64,000 nt of DNA from Benincasa hispida (taxonomy: Eukaryota > Streptophyta > Magnoliopsida > Cucurbitales > Cucurbitaceae): NCBI RefSeq assembly GCF_009727055.1, contig NC_052349.1:31579242-31643241 (forward strand). The letters are read 5' to 3'. The notes beneath the pieces are model-generated. The model did no database searches, was not told the DNA's origin, and saw nothing but the letters and a program-made list of their open reading frames with translations. Each line of letters begins with the position of its first letter. The stretch's first letter is position 1. The translations under genes were made by a program, and so were the position numbers. This document shows, in pieces, positions 1-10,115 of this stretch.

Positions 1-888
1 AGAGCGATTGTGACACGTTGCATGAGTGTTGTGAGAAAACCTTATTTGCTTAGTGGGAAGCTGTAGCAATGCTTGTCTATAGGCGGACGCAATGCTTGTC
101 TATGAGTAGAATCAGCAGCAACCAACTACCCAGGAGGGTAACTAGTTGATCGCATTAAGCAATGTAAGCAAGTGTTCACTAGAGATAGGAATAATCTTAC
201 ATCCCTCATGTTTATGTGATTACCTTGTTTTATGTATGCGACCATCACCTCTTTAAAGCTACTCGAGAGAGAGTCTAAAGAAAGAACCTAAGACTTGAGA
301 GAGCTAGGTTAGAATCTAGACTTGAGAGAGCTAGATTAAGATCGCATAAGCAAGAATGGAGACTTAGGAATAAGTTTCGTTTGCTATTACACATCGCGTG
401 CGTCTTCGTCAAGTGTGTATAGCATGATCGAATAAGTTTGCATTGGCTGGGGTTACCCTTGCGATCAAGCTTAGGGTTGCGATGAAGATATCCTTACTAT
501 TTTATCTATTTTTTTTCATGCATTTTACTACGAGTTAACAGTTGTCGCGTCTCTACCTCTCAGTCATACTTCCACTGCTTTGTTTGTTAGTTAGGAGTAG
601 GAGTAGTGCTTAGTCCATAACCCTCATCATTCTTTTATTTATTCGCCACATACACATTACTGCATGCCATTTAGCTACAAGTCCTGAGTTCGACCTCAAA
701 TCACCCGAGAAACTTGCGTTCTCGTTATACTTGGCGAGAGCGCAAGAAAACTTGTGACAGGAACGCATGGTCATCGCATAAGAGATTAACACATACATTC
801 CATTCCAACGCATGACCACTGACGCATGAGAACAAATGCATAACCTAAGACATGCATCGCATAATATTGCATTCCATAATTTACATCA
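1..888 (+). mobile_element. LTR fragment (gypsy-like family A), cut by window start
   Basis: The stretch aligns by eye with the right half of the solo LTR at 59815-61377 and with the LTRs at 56560-58187 and 28196-29047. Shared landmarks are the repeated phrase caatgcttgtctat, a 'cctagagatagg' type segment, and the 'ttcgacctc...gagaaacttgcgttctcgttatacttgg' block near 690-740 (split here). No coding sequence is present. The right edge near 888 (acatca) is inferred from the position of the end in the other copies. The left part lies outside the window. Confidence 0.6.
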
Positions 889-904
889 CCAATAACCTTA
901 GATG

Positions 905-1019
905 TTAGTTGATTGGTTTGTGGTTAATGCAATTAATATATTTTATTACATAAATAAAATATTTGTACAATACAATTACAAACTATAGGACCCTAGGAGA
1001 TTTAAGGCATCAACCCCAA
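905..1019 (-). mobile_element. LTR start fragment (family B)
   Basis: Read on the minus strand this begins with TTGGGGTTGATGCC and continues with a text like the first 100 bases of the solo LTR at 18226-20364, whose minus-strand start is TGTTGGGATTGATGCC. Only the first hundred or so bases of the LTR are recognisable. It lies directly beside the family A fragment, so one probably inserted into, or recombined with, the other. Confidence 0.5.
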
Positions 1020-1867
1020 TAAAAAAAAAACCCATAGAATTTGATACCTTTAAAGTCTAAAAGAGAGAAAAAGTAGAAAGTAGAAACATTGAAATTTTGG
1101 AAGTTGTCAAGTGTTGTATGTTGTCAACAATTTGTCACAGTCTTCACCTTTCAGCCTTCGGCATTGCACCTGTAACTATTAGTGTTAGGTATCACCCATC
1201 TGGAAAATTGGATTGACATCATAGGTTTAGAAAATATTTATGGAAATATTATAGTTTTGAAAGTATTTATAAAAGAATTTTAGTTGTGGTGATGTGAGTT
1301 ATTTTTCTTAATTGGTAAAGTGTTCAACATTCGATCAATTTGGTTTTTTTCTCTTTTTATAATGGTTTAGGTGTGTTGTCGAGTGTATTGGTGGAACTCC
1401 CAATTTTATTACAAAGTTGTTAGTTTGTTTAGATATTTTGTTAATAGCTTATTTGAATATACTTTGTTAATATACTTTGATTTTGGGACCAACCCAAAAT
1501 TGAACCAAATCAATGATTTTATATAGGAGGGATCCAAACCAATGTTTAATAAAGAACAAACCAATAGATTGGTTTTTATTTTGTTCAATTTATTATCGGT
1601 TTGGTCTCGATTTTTAACTTTTAAATGTTCTAACTTGAAGAGACATTATAGAAAAAATTTAAGAAACATATTATATTAAAAATATTAAAGACAAGTATAT
1701 AAAAAATATGTATAAAAATTCCAATTGGGTTTAGTATTTGCGTACATGATTAGGCTGAAATAAATCAAACATGTATCTACATTGTATCTTAGGCTTGTCT
1801 AGCTAATTAATGATCGTTGACATGTCAGAGCTGTGGAGTCATTATTAGAAATCGTTCCCAAGCACAT
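1020..1867. other. AT-rich intergenic DNA, no gene seen
   Basis: No open reading frame with recognisable content, no RNA gene and no clear repeat boundary. Scattered A and T runs only. Confidence 0.5.
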
Positions 1868-2126
1868 AACTGTAGAAGTTTCAGGGGCCCAACGATTTCA
1901 ACGAATGAATCTAACTGAATGAATCCCAATCTGACCACTCCATAAAATCTTGTGTACCAAGTAGTGGTAATATTCTACGGTGGAGTGGGATAGTGCGATA
2001 AACAACCGCCTCTCGATATCCAGAGTACATCTCGCTTGTAGTTTGATCTTGCCGTACAACTGATAATCGATGAATAGATTGATCGTATAGAATATCGGAA
2101 TCAATCAGTCTTGGATTTAAAGTCAT
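1868..2126 (-). pseudogene. Plant mobile domain (PMD/MAIN-like) fragment
   Basis: The minus-strand frame opens with MTLNPRLIDSDILYDQSIHR and continues through REAVVYRTIPLHRRILPLL. This pattern (N-P-x-x-[IV]-D near the start, a 'LY.Q..HR' stretch, then 'RILPLL') is that of the N-terminus of plant-mobile-domain proteins, often annotated as 'serine/threonine-protein phosphatase 7 long form homolog' or MAIN-like. After 'LLGTQDF' the expected continuation (G-V-x-R-L-G-F-I-Q-L-D) is found one frame over, so there is a frameshift near 1945-1955. Only about 80 codons of a family that usually exceeds 400 residues remain. It lies just downstream of a Mutator-like transposase remnant on the same strand, fitting the known spread of PMD genes with transposons. 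Identification is from memory of the family. Confidence 0.55.
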
Positions 2127-2200
2127 GACCTAAAAAGAAAAAAAGTATTTATTTCTCCAATAAAACATACAAATAAATTAGAATTTAAATAATAAACTAT

Positions 2201-2290
2201 AATAAAAATATTAATTACACAATAAAAATATTAATTACACAATAAAAATATTAATTACATAATAAAAATATTAATTACATAATAAAAATA
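2201..2290. repeat. 20-bp tandem repeat, about 4.5 copies
   Basis: Consecutive units at 2201, 2221, 2241, 2261 and a half unit at 2281 read aataaaaatattaattacac or the same with a final t. The first two end in cac and the next two in cat, showing ordered spread of one variant. It separates the PMD and transposase remnants. Confidence 0.9.
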
Positions 2291-2309
2291 ATATTAACAA
2301 TAAAAATTC

Positions 2310-2745
2310 CTAACTGTCTGATGCCCGTCTTTGTAATGAAGGACACTTCCTTCGATTGTGACATAACTGATTACAAAATCCACACCGTACTTGAGCACTT
2401 GGTTCTGTTCAGTCAATCTTATTATGGTATCATGAACACTTTGGTTTACCAGGTTTTCTCAACAATGATGGGTTGACATGTAAGACAGACATATTAGGAT
2501 GTGTGATCCAGTAATCTTTATATAATACAAGTTGAAATTGAGAAGAGTAGCGTGTAGCATACCTTGACAGTTTATAGTAGTCCTCAATAAAATCTTCATA
2601 ATTCATGTTAAATCATGAGCAAACTGCCATAATCTTCGTAGTTCCTCCTTTAGCACTGAGGCTATAACGCATGGTTTTCATATGAAACATACCTTCATAT
2701 CGATCATATAACTGTACTTCATGTTTCCTGGATCTCATAGCATGT
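2310..2745 (-). pseudogene. Mutator-like (MULE/FAR1-type) transposase C-terminal remnant
   Basis: On the minus strand a 58-codon open stretch (about 2610 down to 2434) includes MNYEDFIEDYYKLSRYATRY, then KDYWITHPN, then PSLLRKPGKPK. This is the region between the SWIM zinc finger and the terminal zinc knuckle of MULE transposases: the conserved 'DY..F...YY....Y...Y' block followed by a Lys/Arg-Pro-Gly-Arg-Pro basic motif. Further on, in another frame, RCGFCNQLCHNRRKCP (2343-2390) gives a complete C-X2-C-X4-H-X4-C zinc knuckle. Upstream, in the frame around 2650-2740, lies YDRYEGMFHM and MRYSLSAKGG, matching the stretch before the SWIM finger. Stops and at least two frameshifts separate these blocks, and the catalytic DDE region is not seen. 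No terminal inverted repeats were located. Confidence 0.68.
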
Positions 2746-3195
2746 TTGAAAAAAAAAAAATTGTGTGCGTACCTGAATATTTACTCACTTAGTATTACAA
2801 ATATATTCTAAACAAATTGTTGATTACTAAATTTTTTTTATTACCAGATGATTTATCTTCTCTTCTTTTTTTCAAAATAGTTTACGCATTTGTAAAATTT
2901 TATTTGAGCGAGAGCATATATTAACAACATTTGGGCTCTTTTGAGGACTCGATGCAGTCTGATAGATTTTTCGTCATCTACCCGTACCTAAACTCTCCAT
3001 CGTGTGCTTGAGTTCATTGCTCAATACTAATGTTGTAAAAAAAAAAAAAAACTCATACAACTCTGATTTATTATTATTTTTTTATGTCCTCAATAGCTTT
3101 ATTAAACTTGCGAATATGGAATTGACATTCGACATGATAAACATAATTCTTATGAATATAGTACAATTTTTTATGTCAATTTAGCTATGCTTATT
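2746..3195. other. Intergenic, possible further MULE debris
   Basis: AT-rich with A and T runs. Nothing in either strand could be assigned; it borders the truncated left edge of the gypsy LTR at about 3196. Confidence 0.4.
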
Positions 3196-4824
3196 TTAAG
3201 TTGTAAGGTATATACTGCCCAAATAAAAAGGTTAACATGCATCATATATGCCTAGCATGCATCAGTTCGCATTTAAAACTTTTATTGTAAACATAATCGC
3301 TTAACTAAAGAAAAATTACCAGAAGGCCCTCAATCATCATTACATAATACCACAGTCAAACTAGTCTATATCATTAAATGAAATAGTCCAGTCATCACCA
3401 CTTAACCAATGAAAATTTACCAAAAATACCTCAGTCAACATATCATACAATATCAATCAAGACAGTTCCTTACATTATATATAGCAGTCTAAATATCATC
3501 ATGTGGTTGGGGTGACTAATTCTAAGGTGAACTAGTAGTAAGACACTTACATTGGAATTAAGTCCAAATAGCTAGCAACTCAACTTCACAAAACCTTGAA
3601 TCCTAAATTAATAAAGGAACATAAAGCGAAATTAAATCCAACGTTTAGGGCGCAATTCCAATCACAACTTAACCCAAATGCCTCCAAACAACTTATCTAA
3701 TACGTGGTTTGATCCAAAACCACTTTGAAGCTTCAAAATCAACACGATCCAATAACTATATCATCAAAATCAACCTTTAACTCTAACGAATAGAAACTTT
3801 AGACCTTCTAATCCAACCTCCAAAAATCATAATTAAAACAAAAGTTAAGTCGACACTTAGTGAGTATCCAAAAATTGTCAACAAAGACCTCAAACCATAT
3901 ATAAAAAAGGACGCCGAATAATTTTATTCTTTGTCAAAAAGTACCTTGAGAGTCTGTAAAACCCAATTTCAATATCAAAATAATATGGGTAAGCTAAAAC
4001 TTAAACCAAAATTTGATGGGTATTTAAGATCTTCCAAGGAAACCTAGAAAACACCAAATTCTTCCTAGGAAAACTAGAAAACACCAAATAACTTACCTAA
4101 AATATCAGTTCTTGCGATAATGGCGCTAGCGATGGTGACCACAGATGGGCGGCGGGTGTTGCTGTTGGATGACACAAATTATTTAGGCTAGTGGTTGGTA
4201 GTGAAGGTCTTGCATGATGACGGTTTGCGAGAGTGAGAGAAAATGAGGTTTTTAGTTTTACAGATTCTATTCAACAGCGATTACGGACAAATTAGAACTC
4301 CAAACAATGATCCAACTATTCAAAACGAGACCCTATATGTCTCGAACAGACTAACCAAATTTCAGAACGATTCAACGATTTAAACTTCAACAATCTATAA
4401 TTTTGTGAAAGTTGTCACTGAAAACTTAATTGCTATCTTTCTCTCCGATTTTCTGCCTATTTTCACTCTCATTTAATTTCCAAATATCCCAATTCTTCCA
4501 TTTTTTTTCAAATCTTAAAAATATAAATAAAATATTTAATCAAAATATCTCCAAAACCTCAAAGAATTCTATCTAATTAATAAATCAATTAACTTCTCAA
4601 ATTACCTTAATTTAAGCTCCAAAAACAAAAAATAAAGGGCATAAAATTCATCAATTTGATACAAATTAAATCTTTCCAAATATTTAAATCAATTTAAAAC
4701 CATATAAAATTAATTATCTCCTCAATTATTTTAAGTTGGCTCCAAAATCTAAAAACTAAAGGAAATTAAAGCCCAACAATTTAAGATAATTAACCCCAAT
4801 TTATCCGAAATTTGGGATGTTACA
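3196..4824 (-). mobile_element. 3' LTR of a Ty3/gypsy element (truncated at its far end)
   Basis: On the minus strand the sequence starts TGTAACATCCCAAATTTCGG directly after a polypurine tract, the usual start of chromovirus-type gypsy LTRs. From 3205 to about 4440 it is colinear with 7720-10110, which is the other LTR copy: for example 'tagcatgcatcag' at 3250 and 7770, 'gtaagacacttac' at 3538 and 9231, and 'gagaccctatatgtctcgaa' at 4327 and 9995. Left of about 3196 the match stops, so the LTR has lost the part that contains the 33-bp tandem array in the other copy. Confidence 0.72.
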
Positions 4825-4835
4825 TTCTTCCCACC
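4825..4835 (-). other. Polypurine tract of the minus-strand gypsy element
   Basis: The plus strand reads ttcttcccacc, i.e. GGTGGGAAGAA on the minus strand, immediately before the LTR start TGTAAC. This is the expected plus-strand primer site next to a 3' LTR. Confidence 0.75.
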
Positions 4836-6633
4836 TTTAGAACTTTCGTCTTCAAAAGTTTAAATCTTGAAAAAGCTTTTGATTCTTAGTTCTCACTTTG
4901 TCTTTTTGTTTTGGGATTGCTTCATCAATCTAAGTGAATAAGTACTTCAAACTTTAGTTGCCCATAAAGATCTATACCTTCTCTCTATTTAAATAACATC
5001 TCCAAATTTCCAAAGCAAAGACAGTTCAAGTCAAACCCAAACGTTCGTAAACATCTATCTCTTAACTTAGAAATTCAAACAAACTTAGTCTTTGGTTTCT
5101 AAATATGAATTTCCTTTATCTTCTCAATATAATAAAACTTTTCTTAAATACTATTATTTTCTTCACACTTATCTTTGTTGAGGCCAATCAATTTTAAGGT
5201 GCACTTTCCATTTCCCAAGTGAAATATAATCTCTATACCAAGCAAGTCATGTGATTATCTATAATAATCTATAATTCAACTCCAAACTTCAAACTTTAGA
5301 AGAGAGTATCGTCCATAAGTTAACATTGCTTTTAAACTCCAAATACTTATCCTTCTTGTTAGTATAGCGAATTAAACTTGAGTCCTTTTATCATAACAAA
5401 GACATAGACAAAACATAAGCACATTTGAAGAATCTTTAATTCAACCCTTTACAATTCTTTAACCTCTCAAATCCACTTTTTTTCCATCCATCAACAACCT
5501 TAGTTTCATGCTTGACATGTGTTTTACATTGGCACAACTTCCTTTTTGCACCCATACTCTCATTAGTCATAATAAAATTGCAATGCAAACTCATAATATA
5601 TTCTTTATTGGACAATTTTTGTTACTAAGAACTACACTTTCGATTATCTCTCGTTAACATTTTTTCCCACTTCAAGTCTTAGGTACTTTCAAATTATAAC
5701 TTTCCTTTTTAATCACATCAACTAAACTAGGTACTTTTATGAAGACATTCTTCACCTTAAGTTCACTTACTTTCCAACTTGAACCATTCCAACCCTTTAG
5801 GGCATAGCACATGAAAAAAACCGAAAGTACCCTATTTAGTCCATCCACCTTAAATATCACAAGAGTAATAGTAACCTATCAAAAGCTATAATCAAGAGCC
5901 AACAACTCCAACTAGTAGTTCTTAATTCTTCTTCCTTTTAGGCATGTTATACAAAGAATCAAAACACAACATCTTACTCAACCCATCAATCTCCAATACC
6001 ACAAAAAAAAAAAAAAGATCATGACCTATTAATCCTTTCAAAATTTCTCTTGAAATATTTTGATTTTAATATCTAGTAGCCTTTAATAGAGCTATAGTCT
6101 ATTCTTCCTCTCTTTCTTATTTATAAAGTTACTGTAACCTTATACTTGAGTGCGGGCCTTGTAAGGGGGAGTTATTTGTTCTACCACCAAATTTATTACC
6201 TAATGTCAAAACATATCACCGTTCCTTAGTGAATTTTAATTGGACTACTTGATTATGTCGCTTAGATAGATATATCCTTTACTATCTACACTACCATATC
6301 ATAACACTACATAGTTCATCAGGTTTAAAGATCTTTAAATTATCTATTTTTCTTATCAATCTTTTCATAAGATAAGATGGTGTTAAGTAACTTTCATCTA
6401 TCGATTTCTTTTAAGTCATAACTGAAAAATCATCTCATACTACCTTCCATAAAGACATTACCAAGCAATAGAATATAACTTGTGATATTAAACTGAACAA
6501 TATTTTTATGTAAAATATTTCATAATACTTTTACTACTCAGACGTACGGGACCATAACGAAGAATTCGTTAATGAGCCATAGAGACATTCTAGACTTACG
6601 ATATAAATCTATCTACAGAACCTAAAAACTTGG
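4836..6633 (-). mobile_element. Interior of minus-strand gypsy element, no coding capacity
   Basis: This 1.8-kb stretch sits between a polypurine tract and a primer-binding site but holds no gag, protease, reverse transcriptase or integrase motif in any frame. It is AT-rich and stop-laden. Autonomous chromovirus interiors are about 4-5 kb, so the element is either internally deleted or a non-autonomous derivative. Confidence 0.55.
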
Positions 6634-6644
6634 GCTCTGATACC
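6634..6644 (-). other. Primer-binding site (tRNA-Met type)
   Basis: The plus strand reads gctctgatacc, whose complement GGTATCAGAGC matches the 3' end of initiator tRNA-Met used by many plant LTR elements. It lies three bases from the LTR edge at 6648 (tataacgacc, a decayed TGTAACGACC end). Confidence 0.8.
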
Positions 6645-6940
6645 GACTATAACGACCTGACCAATTGAGTACTCTAACAAAGGTCGTTACTCATGACTAT
6701 ACATTTTCATTCAAACATTTTGACCAATAAAGTATAAATTTAGTGAAACAATGTTGACTACTTCAAACCAAAATTTTAAATTAATAAATAAATCAAATAA
6801 ACATGGGGTCCCCCTAAAAACATAAATTTGAAATGGGAAAACATTGAAGAACTTGCAAGTTTAAAATGTTCTAGAATTTAAAATACCAAGACTCTTTTCA
6901 AATATGGGAAAAATGAAAACATGAGTGGAAGCCTCTGTCT

Positions 6941-7139
6941 GGTCCCAATGGCACAGTTAGATTCTTCTTGTCATTCATCGGTCCGTCCTTGCCCTTACCT
7001 GAAAAATATATCATAAGAAAGGGTGAGTACAAAANNNNNNNNNNNNNNNNGGTCCCAATGGCACAGTTAGATTCTTCTTGTCATTCATCGGTCCGTCCTT
7101 GCCCTTACCTGAAAAATATATCATAAGAAAGGGTGAGTA
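6941..7139. repeat. 89-bp direct duplication flanking a 16-N gap
   Basis: Positions 6941-7029 and 7051-7139 are identical, separated by a few bases and N at 7035-7050. The pattern is what a scaffolder leaves when two contig ends overlap but are not merged, so it is most likely an assembly artefact. Confidence 0.92.
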
Positions 7140-7183
7140 TGAAATACTCAGTAAGTAACCCACTACTAGGCCCTCTACATAAC

Positions 7184-7221
7184 CTGTCTCTTATACACAT
7201 CTAGATGTGTATAAGAGACAG
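7184..7221. other. Sequencing-library junction adapter (Tn5 mosaic ends, tail to tail)
   Basis: The 38 bases consist of CTGTCTCTTATACACATCT followed at once by its reverse complement AGATGTGTATAAGAGACAG. These are two 19-bp Tn5 mosaic ends back to back, exactly the junction adapter of tagmentation mate-pair libraries. It is not host sequence. The minus strand translates through it as SYTHLDVYKRQ, a peptide familiar as a database contaminant. Sequence on either side was joined by circularisation and need not be adjacent in the genome. Confidence 0.97.
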
Positions 7222-7261
7222 CTCCACGGTCTATTTCTGTCATTATTTGAAAAAACATAAA

Positions 7262-7316
7262 ATAAGAAAGGGTGAGTATGAAATACTCAGTAAGTAACCC
7301 ACTACTAGGCCCTCTA
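7262..7316. repeat. 55-bp second copy of 7123-7177
   Basis: Positions 7262-7316 repeat 7123-7177 exactly, on the other side of the library adapter. Both flanks of the adapter therefore carry the same locus, as expected when an untrimmed mate-pair read was built into the contig. Confidence 0.9.
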
Positions 7317-7365
7317 GGTAACATGTTAAACATTTTATCTAGGCAACAGTGTACATCCATATCAT

Positions 7366-7716
7366 ACCAGTCATAATGAACCTGAAGATCACATATCAGT
7401 CATAAACGTGATCCTGAGGGAACACACATCAGTCATAGATGTATACTCGAAGGTACACATATCAGTAGTAGATGTGTCCCGAGGGAGCACACGTTAATTA
7501 TAGGTGTATACCCAAAGGAACACAAATCAGTTATAGGTATGTCTCGAGGGAGCATATTTCAGTCATGGGTGTATACCTGAAGGTACAAAAATCAGTCATT
7601 GGTGTGTCCTAAGGGAGCACACGTCAGTCATAGGTGTATATTCGAAGGTACACAAACAGTCATAAATATGCACATAAACAGGCATAAGTGTGTATCCCGA
7701 AAGAATACACAATCAG
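7366..7716. repeat. 33-bp tandem array with two alternating unit types
   Basis: About ten units start with 'cagtcata' or a close variant. They alternate between a type ending 'gtgtcccgagggagcacac' and a type ending 'gtatacccgaaggtacaca', giving a higher-order period of about 66 bp. Each unit has a short imperfect dyad (GTGT..CC / GG..ACAC). The array lies within the 5' LTR copy; the corresponding part of the 3' LTR copy is missing. Confidence 0.88.
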
Positions 7717-7851
7717 TTGTAAGGTGTACATTGCCCAAATTAAAAGGTCAGCATGCACCATATATACCTAGCATGCATCAGTCCACATTTAAAACTTTTA
7801 TCATAAACACAATCGCTTAACTTGGGAAAAATTACCAAAACGCTCTCAATC

Positions 7852-9197
7852 TGAAGGAAATCTGACATTAGGATTTCCATGAGCAGCGGAATGATCGTTC
7901 CAAATTCCATTTGAAATTGAACATACACAATTATAGTACAAAATGGAAACTAACAAGCCATACATAATACGAAATTACAGCATGCTTTAAGATAATCAAG
8001 GGATAAAGTATCATACCTTTGAAGACTCATTCTTCAAATTCCCTTGATCGAACTCTAAACGTTTAAGATAGCAATACACGAACATTCAAATACAACAACT
8101 GCAACACAACATGATCCACAGCAAACACCATACAAATAACACGAAACCCAACGAACGGCCTCTAGAACCTCGAACTCAATCGAGTTAAGTGCGGACACCA
8201 CCACAATGGTTACCTTGGTATTCTCGGTATGAGAATTCAGGAGTTGTGGGCTCTGTATGGACTTCATTAGAGGACGAGACTGGAGGAATAACAATCGTGT
8301 AGACGATTGAGCAAGTGAAAGATGACACAGTCTATTGTATAGACAATGTACTCAATCGTGTAGAAGATGACAACCTATCGTATAGATAATGTCAAGCAAT
8401 CGTTTAGGTACGACCAACTGAGTGAACTGTCGTATAGTGACATTCTATGATCGTTTAGTCTCTCTACTAGCTATCGTTTAGTGAAACACTTTCACTTGAT
8501 AGCATCTTCATGAGTTTCTTTCGGATTTGAGTAACTCTTCCAAATTTAGGAAAACCTTTTTCCTTTTATCTCACAGTTATCATAAAACCACCAATAACCT
8601 CTAACACAATTGGTTATTAGAGAAAAAGTGATAATTATCATATAATTAATATTATTATAAATATATATGATAACCAACTTATCATATTATATTTATAACC
8701 GATAGTTTTAATATTTTATCTCATGAAACATATAAACTATAGTTCTTTTTCTATTTTATGGTACTTAATGTAAATCATATTTACATTAATCCTCTACTTG
8801 ATGTATCTCATACATCACACTAATTATATCATATATAATTGAATTTCCTCTTGTCAATTTGAAAATTTCAAATCAGCCCTACGAACTGATTCTTAACTTG
8901 AATCCATTGAGCTACCAAGGGGACCTTATGGACCTGTAGTTTGAAGCTCCAACGGTACGTGAATAACTGACTAAACTTTTTAGTCATGGGATCCACCATC
9001 CATTAACTGTCGAGCACCCCACTAAAGACCGACAGCTGTACTCTCCTCATTACCGATATATTTTGTGTCTATATCAACTAATCAACAGTGCGATAACCCT
9101 TCACAGATCACTCTAAGTATAGCTGGGCCAATTTATCGATATGCCCCTGTAATTACATCTAACTTCTTAAGTACCACTGATCCTTCTAATGAACAAT
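7852..9197 (-). mobile_element. Truncated LTR (family B) inserted in the gypsy LTR
   Basis: On the plus strand it begins TGAAGGAA, the same end as the solo LTR at 18226 and the fragment at 22397. It carries the family's conserved core: 'ccttatggacctgt', 'gctccaacggtacgtgaata', 'cactaaagacc', and 'agctgggccaatttatcg' near 8920-9140. It stops within the core (…aatgaacaat), so the first several hundred bases of the LTR on the minus strand are absent. It interrupts the sequence colinear with 3340-3490. Confidence 0.72.
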
Positions 9198-10115
9198 CTA
9201 AAAATCATCATGTGGTTTCAAACCAGTAGTAAGACACTTACCTTGGAAATAAGTCCAAATAGCTAGCAATTCAACTTCACAATACATTGAATCCTGAGTA
9301 AATCCAAAAACATAAAGTGAAATTAAATCCAACGTTTAGGGCACAATTCCAATCATAACTTAACCCAAATGTCTCCAAAAAAACTTACCTAACATGTGGT
9401 CTGATCCAAAACCACTTCGAAGCTTCAAAATCAACACGATCCAAAAAGTATATCACCAAAATCAACCTTTAACTCTAATGGACAACAACTTTAGATATGC
9501 TAATCCAGCCTCCAAAAATCATAATTAAAATAAAAGTTAAGCCGACACTTAGTGGGTATCCGAAAATTCTCAACAAAGACCCTGAACCAGTAAAAAAAAA
9601 AAAGGACGCCCAACAATTTTAAACTTGTCGAAAGCACCTTGAGAGTCTAGAAAACCCAATTTCAACATCAAAATAATATGGATAAGCTAAAACTTAAACA
9701 AAAAATTGATTATTCAAGATCTTCCAAGAAAACCCAAAAAATACCAAATAACTTACGCAAAATATCAATTCCAGCGACAATAGCGCTAGTGCTGCTGGCG
9801 GCGACGACAACTATAGACGGGCGGCGGGCGTTGCATCGGATGGCGCAAATGGTTTATAGCAGTTGGTAGTAAGAGTCTTACATGAGGCGGGTTCGCGAGA
9901 GTGAGAGAGAATGGGAGTTTCCAGTTTTATAGATTCTATCCAGCAGCGATTACAGAAAAACCAAAGCTCAAAAAATGATCAAACCATTCAAAACGAGACC
10001 CTATATGTCTCGAATAGACTGACCAAGTTTCAGCACGATCTAATGGTTCAAAATCCAGAAATCAACAATTTTGTGAAAGTTGTCGCTGAAAATCGAATTG
10101 TTGTCTTGTTAGTTT

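Larger units (their letters stand above)
6648..10115 (-). mobile_element. 5' LTR of the minus-strand gypsy element, interrupted
   Basis: The left edge is the LTR end next to the primer-binding site. The copy includes a duplicated and gapped stretch (6941-7316), a 33-bp tandem array (7366-7716), a foreign LTR (7852-9197) and then the region colinear with 3480-4440. Beyond about 10115 the match to the other LTR is lost, so the LTR start is missing. Without the inserted LTR it would be about 2.1 kb. The reading frames inside (for example 9678-9869 and 9911-10231) have no family resemblance and are taken as chance. Confidence 0.65.

Noticed and set aside
7175..7360. 61-residue minus-strand ORF
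   Set aside because: It reads through the library adapter (SYTHLDVYKRQ); it is an artefact, not a gene.
7366..7716. CRISPR-like array of about 33-bp repeats
   Set aside because: Units are contiguous without unique spacers, and the genome is a plant; it is a minisatellite in an LTR.
7847..9198. CAATC on both sides of the inserted LTR as a target-site duplication
   Set aside because: The right-hand 'caat' belongs to the LTR family sequence itself (gaacaat), so the match is coincidental; the LTR is truncated there.
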